Assembly (NCBI GenBank): GCA_020137815.1
Contig: CM035354.1
Span: forward strand, 7,249,987-7,313,986
Length of the DNA: 64,000 bases
Direction of reading: 5' to 3'
Origin: Hormiphora californensis
Lineage: Eukaryota; Ctenophora; Tentaculata; Cydippida; Pleurobrachiidae
Positions 11,972-64,000 of the stretch are shown one piece after another. The notes beneath the pieces are model-generated. The model was not told where the DNA came from, ran no database searches, and worked only from the letters and a program-made list of their open reading frames with translations. Both the position numbers and the translations under genes were made by a program. How positions within the stretch are numbered: position 1 is the stretch's first letter; every line of letters begins with the position of its first letter.

Positions 11972-12064
11972 ACCTACGAATCACATCGTCCCATTGACGG
12001 ATCACGTCGTCACATTGACGGATCACGTCGTCACATTGACGGATCACGTCGTCACATTGACGAT
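11972..12064. repeat. 21-bp minisatellite, about 4 copies
   Basis: The unit ACATTGACGGATCACGTCGTC repeats four times with few changes. It lies about 230 bp upstream of the CYFIP start codon. Confidence 0.85.
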
Positions 12065-12293
12065 AGGGTGTCACATTTCCGTGCAAATTTGCATTAGATA
12101 TAGTTAGATGAAGCTTAGTTGCAAAACATTTGCCCGAATTCATCTATTTTCCGAATTCATCCACTATGCATTACATTTAAAAATTGCGTTTTCTTTAGTC
12201 TTTCGTGCTCAGCAAAAAGGTGAGTGATTTTAATATAACCCGAATTGACACCTCCTTAGCCCCAATGAAGAGTTAGGTCGAGAAAACCACACC

Positions 12294-23485
<11,192 letters not shown>

Positions 23486-25101
23486 GGAGGACCTTTTAGG
23501 AAGGGGAGTGTGTTGTGAGATCTATACAGGATCCTAGAAATAGGGAACTGAGTGGACATGATATTGAGTTTCTGTGATGAACTGACAATTTACAGAGGTT
23601 CTGGGACATTTTTGGGCTGCAAATGGGATGGTGAGGACTGTTAAGTACAGCTTATTTTGATTGTGAATTGTTTAGAAATAGGATCGAACGGGGAAGTTAG
23701 ACTTTATTTTTCTATTGATTGATTGTTGATGCACATCCACACAAGTTATGCGAGGAACTTTTTTACTCCTTCATATTAATTTTACCAAATTTAGATTTGA
23801 CATAGTTAATTAACGACTACAAAATTAAGCCACCATCATCTCACATCTTCTTTCATTTTGCCTGTTTTTGCTAAAATATTGTTGGAGTGAGTGATTTGTT
23901 TTTTTGCAAGTGTATGTGAGTGTTTCTATATAAACCTTGATTATGTTTTATTTCTACAAAGTATAATGAGTTCTAAACTGTAAAAACAGATCGTTTTCAA
24001 TTCTAGTGTATCATAATTGCCGTCTGCTTTAACTGATCCTTCGCTAGCTAAATGTCTGGCAGTGGCACCGCCACACCCCGTTTTGATTCTCAAATCGGGT
24101 CGGCGTCGCCAGACAGGGATTGAATTACCTGAATCTCTCCATAAATCAGACGGCAGTCAAATCAATGGTATAAACAGAAATTAAATTAAATGGGGATTCG
24201 TGGAACAGAAAGAGCTGGTTGCAATGGCGATGGTTAGCTCTGTCTGGCGCACTTGAGCTTGACAGCCCTGAACCGGGCTAATGCGCGCATGGACTACACT
24301 AGTGTACTTTCCATGTGCGCGAAACGGAAAAACTAGCAATAGCTCCCAGCGAGGTGGTTTCAGTTTGGGGCACCGGGAAGTTTCTTATTTTGTCGGGAAT
24401 TTACCCGGTCTCTCCTTTGAAGAAAGGTTAGGAGAGTTCAAGTCAGGCCTCGTCAGACTCTAACTCAGAGACCAGAGATCCCATTGGGGATCACTCATGA
24501 CCTATGAATTGTCAGTTAGTGTTACTGCCAGTGCCTAACAACCTAATCCCCATTATCCAAATAAGAATATTAAACACAGTCATAACAAATTAATAAAGAA
24601 TAACTTATACAAAACATGAATGTTAATAAGTTAACCCTCTCGCTCTCATTCGTCCATATATTCGCCACCCTAATTTTAATATTGCGATGCTATAAGGTGG
24701 ATCTCTAAACCATTGCCAAGTCTCTGCAGTTTTTTCCAATATTGGCCTATGGCCAGACAAGGACTTTAACTTGATGTTAATTAGTAACTGTGTAACTAGA
24801 ATTATAAAACTCTCACTAATTTTATGAGTTTATCTCAGCTCTCTCCCTCTCTCTCATAACTGCCAATATTGTACAATTCAGTAATGACCTCTCGCACATG
24901 GGCCACATGTAACATCTTTATCACACATTGAACTCGTGTCTATATCTAGCTAATATTATGTGTCTAATATATTTATTAATTATGTCCACCGCTTATACTC
25001 ATGACAGCTGTTGAAGCGGGAGATGCGATTTTACTGGGCCATATTAATAAAAGCATTTTGATTTCACTCTCGACTAATTTCAAAACACTGTCTCTAGCGT
25101 T
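23486..25101. other. CYFIP 3' UTR and intergenic sequence
   Basis: AT-rich sequence follows the CYFIP stop. At 24040-24560 there are several small GC-rich hairpins (for example TGTCTGGCA...GCCAGACA at about 24051-24115 and GCGCGCATGGA...TTCCATGTGCGCG at about 24280-24324). I could not match them to tRNA, snRNA or another known RNA. No coding region was recognised. Confidence 0.5.
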
Positions 25102-27022
25102 CTAGTAGAACACATTTTCCCGTTTCCTAATGGTTTGTTTCCACTTGTTCCTCCTATGACTCTTCTCCCCATCACCGAACCGATTGTATCCCATTATCTT
25201 AGGTGCATCCGACACATCATGCCTGTTGTGTTTCGGGAGCACTGGTCCCATTCTGAACTTTCTGTATTTATGGTTTTCAGGGTAGAGATCAACAAATCCT
25301 GGTCCGTATTCACCCTCAGTGTCGCCCCAATTTGGTGGAGTTCGTTCGGGGCCGAGGGACCAGTAGCTTTCCTCGGAGAGAAAGTCAATGGGTAGTAACC
25401 TGGTAGGGAGAAGTTGTTGAGTAAGTGAAGAGGGATCATATAGGGGGTCGTGTGAGGTTATATTTCATTAATTTAAGTACAAAACTGTCTGTTATACTGG
25501 GGCTGTGTTGGAAAGCGAAATGTTTAAGTTTGAGCTAGAGTTGTTGCTGATTAATCACTCACTAACTTAGATAGAAAGGAGCGCCCCTCCTTTGATTCAA
25601 AAGAGGGGGCGCTCCTTTCTAGAACATGATTACAGAGTCTGCGATAGAGACTTTCTTCTTTTAAATGTGTTGCTTTCTATTGTTGCTCAGTTCCATTATT
25701 TAACTTTAAATTATTTAAACCAAACCAAAACAAACCAAACCAAACCAAACCAAACCAAACCAAACCAAACCAAACCAAATTAAACCGAGTACCTACCCAT
25801 GTTTAATTGATTTTCGAAGGGACACTTTCATCTTCTCCTGCATTCTTCCACAGATTCCCAGTTCTTCGGAGGATTTTACTTGGCCGTCCCTAAAATAGAA
25901 TATGTTAAACTTTATCCAATCGACCATTCCTTGTTTGTGTCACTGTCAAAAACGGGGAATAATATGGTGACAGGTGCCATACATGTGATGGGGTATAACA
26001 TTCGTCCTAATGCACCTTGTGGAGCTGCATTTTATTTGCTCTGGCCTCTGTGATGGTTTGGCAGATCAACTGCCCTTACTATAACACCCCTTACACAACA
26101 ATCACAACTGTGTGAATTTAGAACATTAGTCAGCACTGCAATTAGAGGAACCACTGCTGAACCGAGCTAAAGAATGGCTGTTTAGTAGTCTAGTCAGAAC
26201 TTGAGAATGAAGCTATATTTAACTGGTAATTACCAGTTGACCGCAGTGTGAAGTAGACTGAAATGATTAAACGAGAAGTAGACTGAAATGTAGCCCCTTT
26301 GTAATGTATGTGGCAATTGATCCTGTGAGCGGAGCGATGGTATTGATAGTGGTCAGGCGCTGACAGTGTATTACTATGAAGGCTTTAGTACGTGTTTATC
26401 CAGCTGTGTCAGTGTCATAAGTTGACATAATACATTAAACTATTAGTAATATGTGTATACATTTACAACGGTACCATGGTAGGTGGTAGCTATAGATTGC
26501 AATTCCATTAACAAACGTCACAGTAATGTGTTTGTTAATGACGCTAATCACAAGGAAGTAGGAATATACTAGCTCTTTTCCTGACACTAGCTACACAATT
26601 GGTAATTATACCTAACAAATTGCCGTAGTACCAGAACATCCCTGTAATCAAAGTCCTGGAGACTGTTCCGGCACAACCAACACCCCTCTTTCTCTCCTAC
26701 AGCCTCATTTCGTACCGGCATCAGGGGCTTTCCCTCTGTGCTCCTGTTTTCTACGTACACAGCTTTACTTGGCATCTGTAGGAGGGGAGGGGAGGGGGTA
26801 TTAATATCAGGGATTTGGGAATATCAATTGGTTAGTTCATAGTTAGATTTAAATTCAGTTTAATATATGGGAGTGGTCATCATCTTATAGCTGTTTTACC
26901 TCAGGGGGGTTGCTGGAGTAGTTCATCGCAGGGGGACCAATGAGGGTACTGCTGACAGGGGGACCAATGAGGGTACTGCTGACAGACCGTAGAGAGGAAC
27001 ACAGCCTCCTAGTCGCAAACAT
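25102..27022 (-). CDS. MRPS18A: Mitochondrial ribosomal protein S18A (mL66), four exons
   Basis: bS18-family protein of the mitoribosome large subunit. Exons: 26900-27022, 26612-26775, 25797-25889, 25102-25399. Phases join exactly (678 nt, 225 residues; vertebrate about 196). Exon 1 gives a mitochondrial presequence (MFATRRLCSSLRSVSST, with Arg and Ser and no acidic residues at first). Exon 2 holds the bS18 core with CWLC, then FDYRDVLVLRQFVR. Exon 3 holds ELGICGRMQEKMKVSLRKSIKHG (second Cys region and RNA-binding helix). Exon 4 is the family-specific C-terminal extension (YRKFRMGPVLPKHN). The presequence contains an exact 9-residue duplication, VSSTLIGPP twice, from a 27-bp tandem repeat at about 26931-26984. 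Confidence 0.87.
25572..25621. repeat. Strong GC-rich hairpin in MRPS18A intron 3
   Basis: TAGAAAGGAGCGCCCCTC and its reverse complement flank a short TTTGATTCAAAA loop, so the whole block is almost one perfect palindrome. It could be the solo tip of a foldback element. Confidence 0.7.
25720..25779. repeat. (CAAAC)n microsatellite
   Basis: Pentanucleotide CAAAC/CCAAA repeats run from about 25720 to 25779, just downstream (in MRPS18A sense, intron 3) of the exon 3 donor. Confidence 0.9.
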
Positions 27023-28032
27023 AGCTAACAGAGGACAATGTGTTATTTGCTGGAATATTGGGAGGGGTATCTGTTTGGTGGTTTGGAATGGAGGAGTAGT
27101 AACTAACAGGGGATACTAGCCCAACTAGATGGGAAACCGATAGGGTTATGCAGTAGGAAATTAGTAGAAGTAGAACGAGAACTTTCAAAGTGTTATAATC
27201 AATGAAACAAATGACAAAAAAGAGAGAGCTTATAAACAAAATAAATAGGAGCAAATTCTTCTTCTTTTGCTCAGAACACACAGACAGCATGTGACACAGA
27301 CCACACAGACCATAGAATTAGCATTACGTGTTCAAAATATAAATTGTTCAATAATCCACCATCAGGAGCTTGATATATGAATCGATCGACTGTTGATTAT
27401 TAAACTATTATTTCCTCAGCTATCGATGATAGTAAATTACCCGCCTATTACCATATTTCTTTTTGAACGTTTCCAGCGAATACGTTTCGGCCTGCTATAA
27501 AATTATTTCCATTTCCATTCAGTCTGAAACATCTGGAGACTATTAGCACTCCTACGAGATCCCACGCCCTTATTCAATTCCAACATGCCTCTGTTGACAA
27601 TCAGCCCTTTCGACAAAATAGAGCAACAATAGCATCGAGATCAGCTTTGTTTCACATCTGGTTCCCAGTAGATCTCTCTCTCCTCCTCGTCCCAATGTCG
27701 CAACAATATCGAGAAGCCCGGCTCATAATGCTCCATCTGACGAGCCAATGTTATGGGCTCGGAAGTGGGACCGTTGTTTTGCCTGGTTTCGCATTGTTGG
27801 GGCACTGCCAGTTCGAGTCAGATAGGGAGAGTCAACTCTGTAAGGGGTACAACAATCGTTAGAGGGGGGCATGATAATAATCATAATAATCATAACAACT
27901 GATTCTTTGTCTGTATTGCTGCCTACAAAGCAAGTATAATAAGTTGAGAGAGGAGATGGCCAATGAATAATGTTCTGGATAATAGATGCTTATCTAACTA
28001 TGCATAGTTAGATAAAATTGAGTTAGATATTT

Positions 28033-28121
28033 ACTTTACGATCGCTATTCACGTCTAATACGACTTGATACATCGATTATTCATGACGTATCAAGCCATA
28101 TTAGAAGTGAATCGTAAAGTA
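28033..28121. repeat. Small imperfect inverted repeat
   Basis: ACTTTACGATCGCTATTCAC at the left pairs with GTGAATCGTAAAGT at the right, with GTATCAAG-type inner arms around a CATCGATTATTCATGAC loop. It resembles a mini foldback element. Confidence 0.6.
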
Positions 28122-28220
28122 ACATGTGTTTTTCTATCGCTATAGATCTTAGGAATATTCACTGTATGTACAGCATATTATCTCTAATCTGCCAGGCCAA
28201 GTTGGCCGCCAACTGTCACT

Positions 28221-28251
28221 TGTCAGGCCAATGCTCTGACCACAGTTCTCG
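28221..28251. repeat. 31-bp dispersed repeat copy 1
   Basis: Identical in 31 bases to 31818-31848 (starts TGTCAGGCCAATGCTCTGAC). Further partial copies (CAGGCCAATGCTCTGACAG) lie at about 28309-28327. Confidence 0.8.
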
Positions 28252-29220
28252 CACGCTCCACTAATTTGAGAAAAGTGAGAATAGGGTCAGACCTCCTGCT
28301 CTGACAGCAGGCCAATGCTCTGACAGTCTCTAACCGGAACGAGATGTTTTGTTTACTGCACTGTCCAGCACTTTTGCCAGCATTTCTTCAGAGATCAAGC
28401 AACAATTATGATATATCCAACAACTACCCTTGTCTATTTCAAGTTATATGCTACTAAAAGCTTTCTATACACGTGTGAATATATAAGTTTGATAATTTGT
28501 TGCCAAGTGCCAAGTTTTGACATGTCACTCTCTCTCTCTCTCTCTCTCTACTTATCCATCTCCACCGACCACCCTCTCAAGTCTATATCTATCCACCTCC
28601 AACATTTCTCTCTCCTTCTCTCTCTCTGACGTCCCCCGTGACCATTTTGACAATAAACCCTCTAAGACATACTTCTATTCATAGTTGTCACACGCTTGAG
28701 CCCCCATAGTATCCTGTCAATATAGTGGTTTCAGTTACTGAATTTCACAGCTGTCAGGGCAATATGTGCTCAGTTACTGAATTTCACCTGCCAATATAAT
28801 GTGCTCTAACTGAATTTCACTCTAATGAAGACATCTACCATCCTGGACCACCCTGTATGTGGGGAGCTTTGAATATATCTTCTGAGGGGCTAATGTCACT
28901 GTTCGGAACACACATAGTGGCCACACAAAGTCGTTCTCTGTCTCTACAAGTATTATGTGGTAACTTAATTTGTTTCTTTTCTTTGTTTCTCTGATCCTGA
29001 AGAGAAATTTCTTAGCCTCTAACTAAACTTTTCGTGACCTGCTAAATGACCTGCTAAATGTCCTGGCAAAGGACAGAAGTAACTACAATTTAGCTACTTT
29101 AGATAGTAGATCATCATCTTACCCTTGCCTAACCCTTGCCTAACGTACAATTACAAATCTGGTACATTTGGTACCATTGGCCAGTACCCCGTGGTACTAA
29201 CTCGGGTACTTTTATAGGAC

Positions 29221-30742
29221 ATGTCATACAGTATTAGTTACAACGACTGTGTCAATGAAACCATACCTGTTTGTACATTCAGACTTATTAACGTAAGTAC
29301 AACTTTTTGTTTTGCTATATCAGATCTGCAATTAAGTAATCTTTAATAGTGATATTGAGAACTCTCGACTGGTGGTATTTACTAAGTAATTTACTATTTC
29401 CCCCTATTATAGGGTGCAGTGATAACTGGTATAGGATTGACGGGCACAGTTGCGGCTGCTTTTATATCTTTCAACATAATTACAGCCCGATTACGATTAC
29501 CAGGCAGTCAGGTAATTTAGTTAATTAATTTAGCTAATTATCTTCAACAATTCAATTGAACTACTGGTTTATCTGTATATTTTCATGGAAAACATATTAT
29601 TCATTTAGCGCTAGCTTGATCTAATCCCACTAACTTGAGGACCGCTGAAACAATTAATAACCCATTGAACCCAATACCCCCACTACTGCACCCCCAGAAT
29701 CTCTACATTTTATTGCTCATGCTGACGAACGTGCTAGTATCGGTAGTGGGAACTATTCGTGGTGTAGGCATTCTACACAGTGATATCTGGGATATCGAGG
29801 ATGGCAAGACAACGTCGAACAACTTTTGTAAAATCTACAACCTTTTGGCACAGTTTGTTTGGTAAGTTACAGTTTACTACCCATTATTGTTACTCCAACA
29901 CTTTCATTCCTCATCCCAACCACGCCATTAAAACAATTGTATAACCTGTATCACCATAACTAATTGCTTTAGTTCCTATTGTCTAAACTGTTTAGAACAA
30001 CTCAGCTCGACAAATAATAAAAATCATTAACATTTCCTGCAGGGACAGCCAGATGCCTGTGATATTACCGATATCGGTAGACAGGTTTTTAGCGGTGGTT
30101 ATGCCCTTTTGGCACCGGAAAATAAGGGGTTCAGGGGTGGTTGAGGTGGTAATGATAACACTGGTGTATGGACCATCCCTTATCATGAGCCTTATCAGGG
30201 TAACTACCTTGCATCTTGGACTGTCCAAGGTAATACGAGTGATAAATCAGAGATGAAACGGAACCCCCTCGAAATAACAAACCGTTACCAAGTCGTTAAC
30301 ACCCCGGATAAACCACGCCCCCGGTGCCCTCCCCCTCCTATCCCCCAGATAAATTACAACCCCCTCTCCCTAGATAAATTACAACCAGGAGTACCACCGC
30401 TGTATCTGGAATGGATCACCCCTTATCAACACCACCCTAATCCCCATCTTCTTCATGATACTACCAGTCGCCATCTCCATTCTCCTCTACCTAGCCATCT
30501 TCCTAACTGTCTACCTAAACGGGAAGGCCTGCATAAAACTTTTAAAACTCTGTTTCCTAATTTGTCTATCCAACATGTTGATTGCCATTCCGGAGGTGAT
30601 ATTATATCAGGGTGTCCAGCTGAGTTATGTTACTGCCCAGATTGTCTCGGTAACGTGTTTTTATATTGTGCCCTTGTGTGACTGTGTGGTTTACTACTTT
30701 GCTAACCCATCTGTGATATCCAAAATGGTCAACTCGACGTGA
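29221..30742 (+). CDS. Small rhodopsin-like 7TM receptor, five exons
   Basis: Exons: 29221-29292, 29413-29511, 29698-29861, 30043-30229, 30374-30742 (891 nt, 296 residues), all phase-consistent. Seen: a short N-terminus with NETI glycosylation sequon; TM1 (AVITGIGLTGTVAAAFISF); TM2 (LYILLLMLTNVLVSVVGTI); and TM3 ending VDRFLAVVMPFWHRK, so the usual (D/E)RY is DRF. Extracellular loop 2 has CIWNGSPLINTT. TM5 is FFMILPVAISILLYLAIF, then come two further segments. The NPxxY position reads CDCVVYYFANP. Class A membership is inferred from TM layout and the DRF box; ligand unknown. Exon 5 has two nearby candidate acceptors (30352 and 30373), and only the second keeps frame. It lies 3' of and convergent with pecanex. 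Confidence 0.78.
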
Positions 30743-31173
30743 TAAGCTCCTAGTTTGCTGGGGTTTGTTTCATACCAATATAGGGCTGAAAACCCTCTGA
30801 CTGAACTCCCTTCAGTACCTTAGTTTCTGACCTCACTCAAGGACAAGGAGTAATAAGGGCCAAAGAGCCGGGGAAAACTTTTATCCAGATGGACAAATTC
30901 AATTCCTATTTTGTGTTTTAACATTGATTTTAACATTGATTTTAACGTTTATTTTCTAATTCACACCGAATTACGTTTTAATAATTTCGTTATTTGATTA
31001 CCAATTACTATTTCACTTGTAACACAATCTTACCAGTACGGTATCCTTGTAACGGTCAATATCACACAGTCACCCTTCCTAACACGTGTGGGTTTTGTGA
31101 AATACAGTTACCATGGTAACCAATGCTCTGTGAAATGTGGTTACCATAGCAACTAATTGGTTACCCCTAACTC

Positions 31174-62242
<31,069 letters not shown>

Positions 62243-62249
62243 CTGTGGA

Positions 62250-62335
62250 AACTAGAGTACTAACTAAAGTACTGACTAGAGTACTGACTAGGGTATTGAG
62301 AAGAGTATTGAGTAGAGTAGTGAGTAGTGAATTTT
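62250..62335. repeat. Degenerate 14-15-bp tandem repeat upstream of pecanex exon A
   Basis: TAGAGTACTGAC-type units repeat about five times with drift (AAAGTACTGAC, GGGTATTGAG, AGAGTATTGAG, AGAGTAGTGAG). Confidence 0.65.
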
Positions 62336-62417
62336 ATGAATTTCTTGAACATAAAAACTTGATTGATTTGAAACTTCACAAAAATACAATAATCAGATTT
62401 TATTTGAACTAAAATTG

Positions 62418-63536
62418 TTAATTAATGTTAATACTCTTGTTGCTACTCGCACTTCTTAGCGCCCTAGCAACCATCTCACTGCTGCTACTCGCATTTTTCA
62501 GCGCCCTAGCAACCACTTTATTGTTACAGAGCCAGCTCCTAAACCGTCCAATCCGGAATAGATAAACGATGGGGTTAATAGCAGCGTTCAACCCAAAGCT
62601 AACAACCCTGGTTAATGACCAGCTGTAGTAAACCAGAAAGGAAGATGCTTGGAGGGGATCCCAGGAAGCCCTTCCTTTTCCTTCCACCATCCAGCTGATA
62701 TACAGATACAGTAGCGGGGTATTGAGAACCACGAACAGTCCCGTGATGAGAATTATTGTAATAGTGGCGTGCCGCTTTAGCCGAGTTGAACGGGTTGTAG
62801 TGGCAGCTGATCGGTTACGTAGTACCTCCATAGTGGAAATGAGACAGGAGACAAGGACGACTGGGACGGGAAGTGCGAGTTCGGTAACCATGACAATATT
62901 GTTGACACGTGACCATGGAGACTGGGGGTCAGGTGGAGCACCCCAACAGTAGACATCTGGGGGATGGTAGGTGAAGTGGAGGGAACCACCAAGGACCACT
63001 ATCACCTCAGATAACACCTGAACGTTATTATCATGAATATGAGACAATATAATATGACACAATGAAAAAAACATCACGCTTTAGATGACTTCATTGCGGA
63101 AGCTCGAGAGGGAGACAGAATGTGTTTCACTTACCAGGAGCGTGCAATAGCAACCAAGAAGTCTGAGACATCCCTTCCTCTTTAGGGGATGGAGAGGGTA
63201 CCGGAGATTATAGGTCCTTGTAACACCCAGAAGGGCCAGTGTGAAAGAGGACAGAGCAGGGAAAACTGCAATAAACAAGCCCCAGGTGGCGCAAAAGAAG
63301 GGTATTCCAAACAACATTGGTTCCCGTTCGGAGAGGAAAGAGAGGCCAGGAATAATGATGAATGAAGTTATCAGAATATCACAGACCGTAGTCACAATGT
63401 AGATACACGTAGGCAGGTCTTTAGTCTGTCGGCTGGTGAAGAATAGGAGGGAGATGAAATTAGCAGGAACTCCGAACAAGCAGCAGGTGAATAGTAAGGA
63501 TCCGAGGAAGATGTCGGCTGATGCATCCGGGGACAT
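62418..63536 (-). CDS. Class A-like 7TM receptor, two coding exons
   Basis: Exons 63135-63536 and 62418-63017 give 333 residues. Met 63536 (MSPDASADIF) is preferred because an acceptor-like CTCTCCAG lies right before it; the frame is also open upstream through a CT-rich tract. TM1 FLGSLLFTCCLFGVPANFISLLFF; TM2 TCIYIVTTVCDILITSFIIIPG; Cys before TM3 (FFCATWGLF); TM3 end LLGVTRTYNLRYPLHP, where the (D/E)RY position is not canonical (TRT). TM6 is ATITIILITGLFVVLNTPLLYLY, and TM7 carries NAAINPIVYLFR, a proper NPxxY. The tail has repeated ARALKNASSSSEMVARALRS. Ligand not predictable. It is on the same strand as pecanex, 175 bp upstream of the first visible pecanex exon, so it is either nested or adjacent. 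Confidence 0.88.
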
Positions 63537-64000
63537 GGCTGGAGAGAAAATAGGAGACTGCTGCTGTGACAGTGTTGCAGAAAGAGAGAGGAAGAGAGAT
63601 AGAGAAAGAGCGAGAGAGACAAAGATCCTACTGAAAACCAATACTCCAGATTTGGTTCGTAACTGTGTGGTTCCTTCATTACACAAGTTAGGTGTTGGGT
63701 GGCATGTACAAGGAGCGGCGCAATTGCTCCCCCTGGCGCAATTCTTTTCGTGAAAAAGTGAATCGAGTCTTTGGGGTGACTTCGTTCAAGGGTAACTTAT
63801 AGCTAACTTTTACTACAACTCTAGACCGTAGGGTAGCAGCGGTTGACGTTCATATTTAGTATGTTTCATGTTTGGGGAACTCACTACCTATCACTCATCC
63901 CTTTACACATGCTTTGGTGGGTCAAGAGGAAATGATGCGATATGGCAATGAAAATGAACTTTTTAGTCTTTCCCGTTATGTTATTCTGATTCAAAATTGT
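63537..64000. other. Upstream of the 7TM receptor; no gene seen
   Basis: A GA-rich tract at 63580-63625 precedes AT-rich sequence. The open frames here are extensions or shadows of the receptor gene. Confidence 0.5.

Larger units (their letters stand above)
27023..29220. other. Intergenic region; no gene recognised
   Basis: Separates the MRPS18A start from the 7TM gene. It holds a small inverted repeat (28033-28121), a CT microsatellite (28525-28550) and a 31-bp word shared with pecanex intron sequence (28221-28251 and 31818-31848). Open frames are short and not conserved as far as I can judge. Confidence 0.5.

Noticed and set aside
11910-12143. ORF with CDDVIRQ repeats
   Set aside because: Product of the 21-bp minisatellite; no other coding evidence.
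24040-24140. A tRNA gene or tRNA-derived SINE head
   Set aside because: Stems are present but I could not find proper A and B boxes or a cloverleaf of correct spacing.

Overview
The window is nuclear DNA from an invertebrate animal. Metazoan genes are split by short GT-AG introns and mixed with non-LTR retrotransposon remains, foldback DNA elements, GA/TTTG microsatellites and minisatellites. CYFIP, pecanex, spatacsin and DEG/ENaC channels place it within Metazoa. I cannot name the phylum: intron-rich genes, compact spacing and intermediate GC would suit several non-bilaterian or marine lineages. All gene models were spliced by hand from the sequence and recalled family sequences, with no database search.

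Left block (1-7.3 kb): a non-LTR reverse-transcriptase ORF is cut by the window start. It lies downstream of the first two coding exons of RUVBL1 on the minus strand. Next on the minus strand come APC2 (ANAPC2) and SHQ1. SHQ1 is the dyskerin chaperone and RUVBL1 is part of the ATPase that removes it, so two steps of H/ACA RNP assembly lie together. From 7.3 to 12.1 kb is repeat sequence: a LINE 3' fragment, a roughly 320-bp satellite array bracketed by a 218-bp direct repeat, and a foldback element with telomere-like words.

Middle block (12.3-31 kb): CYFIP (WAVE-complex subunit) runs on the plus strand in 28 coding exons. Its intron 16 holds a long inverted repeat and a MITE with an 8-bp target-site duplication. 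Then come a four-exon MRPS18A (mL66) on the minus strand and a small five-exon 7TM receptor on the plus strand.

Right block (31-62+ kb): one pecanex gene on the minus strand, with at least 25 phase-consistent exons in the window, hosts other genes in its introns. These are two DEG/ENaC channel genes and a sushi-domain gene on the opposite strand, and a complete spatacsin (SPG11) gene of about 2,273 codons on the same strand, almost all in one 6.7-kb exon. A class-A-like GPCR lies just upstream of the first pecanex exon seen and may also be nested.

Odd features: apparent single-base frame offsets occur in RUVBL1, SHQ1 and CYFIP, all left of 14.7 kb. RFX/X-box-like palindromes (GTTACCATGGTAAC and relatives) recur in introns, promoters and even coding sequence. 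A 3' splice site of pecanex is tandemly triplicated.
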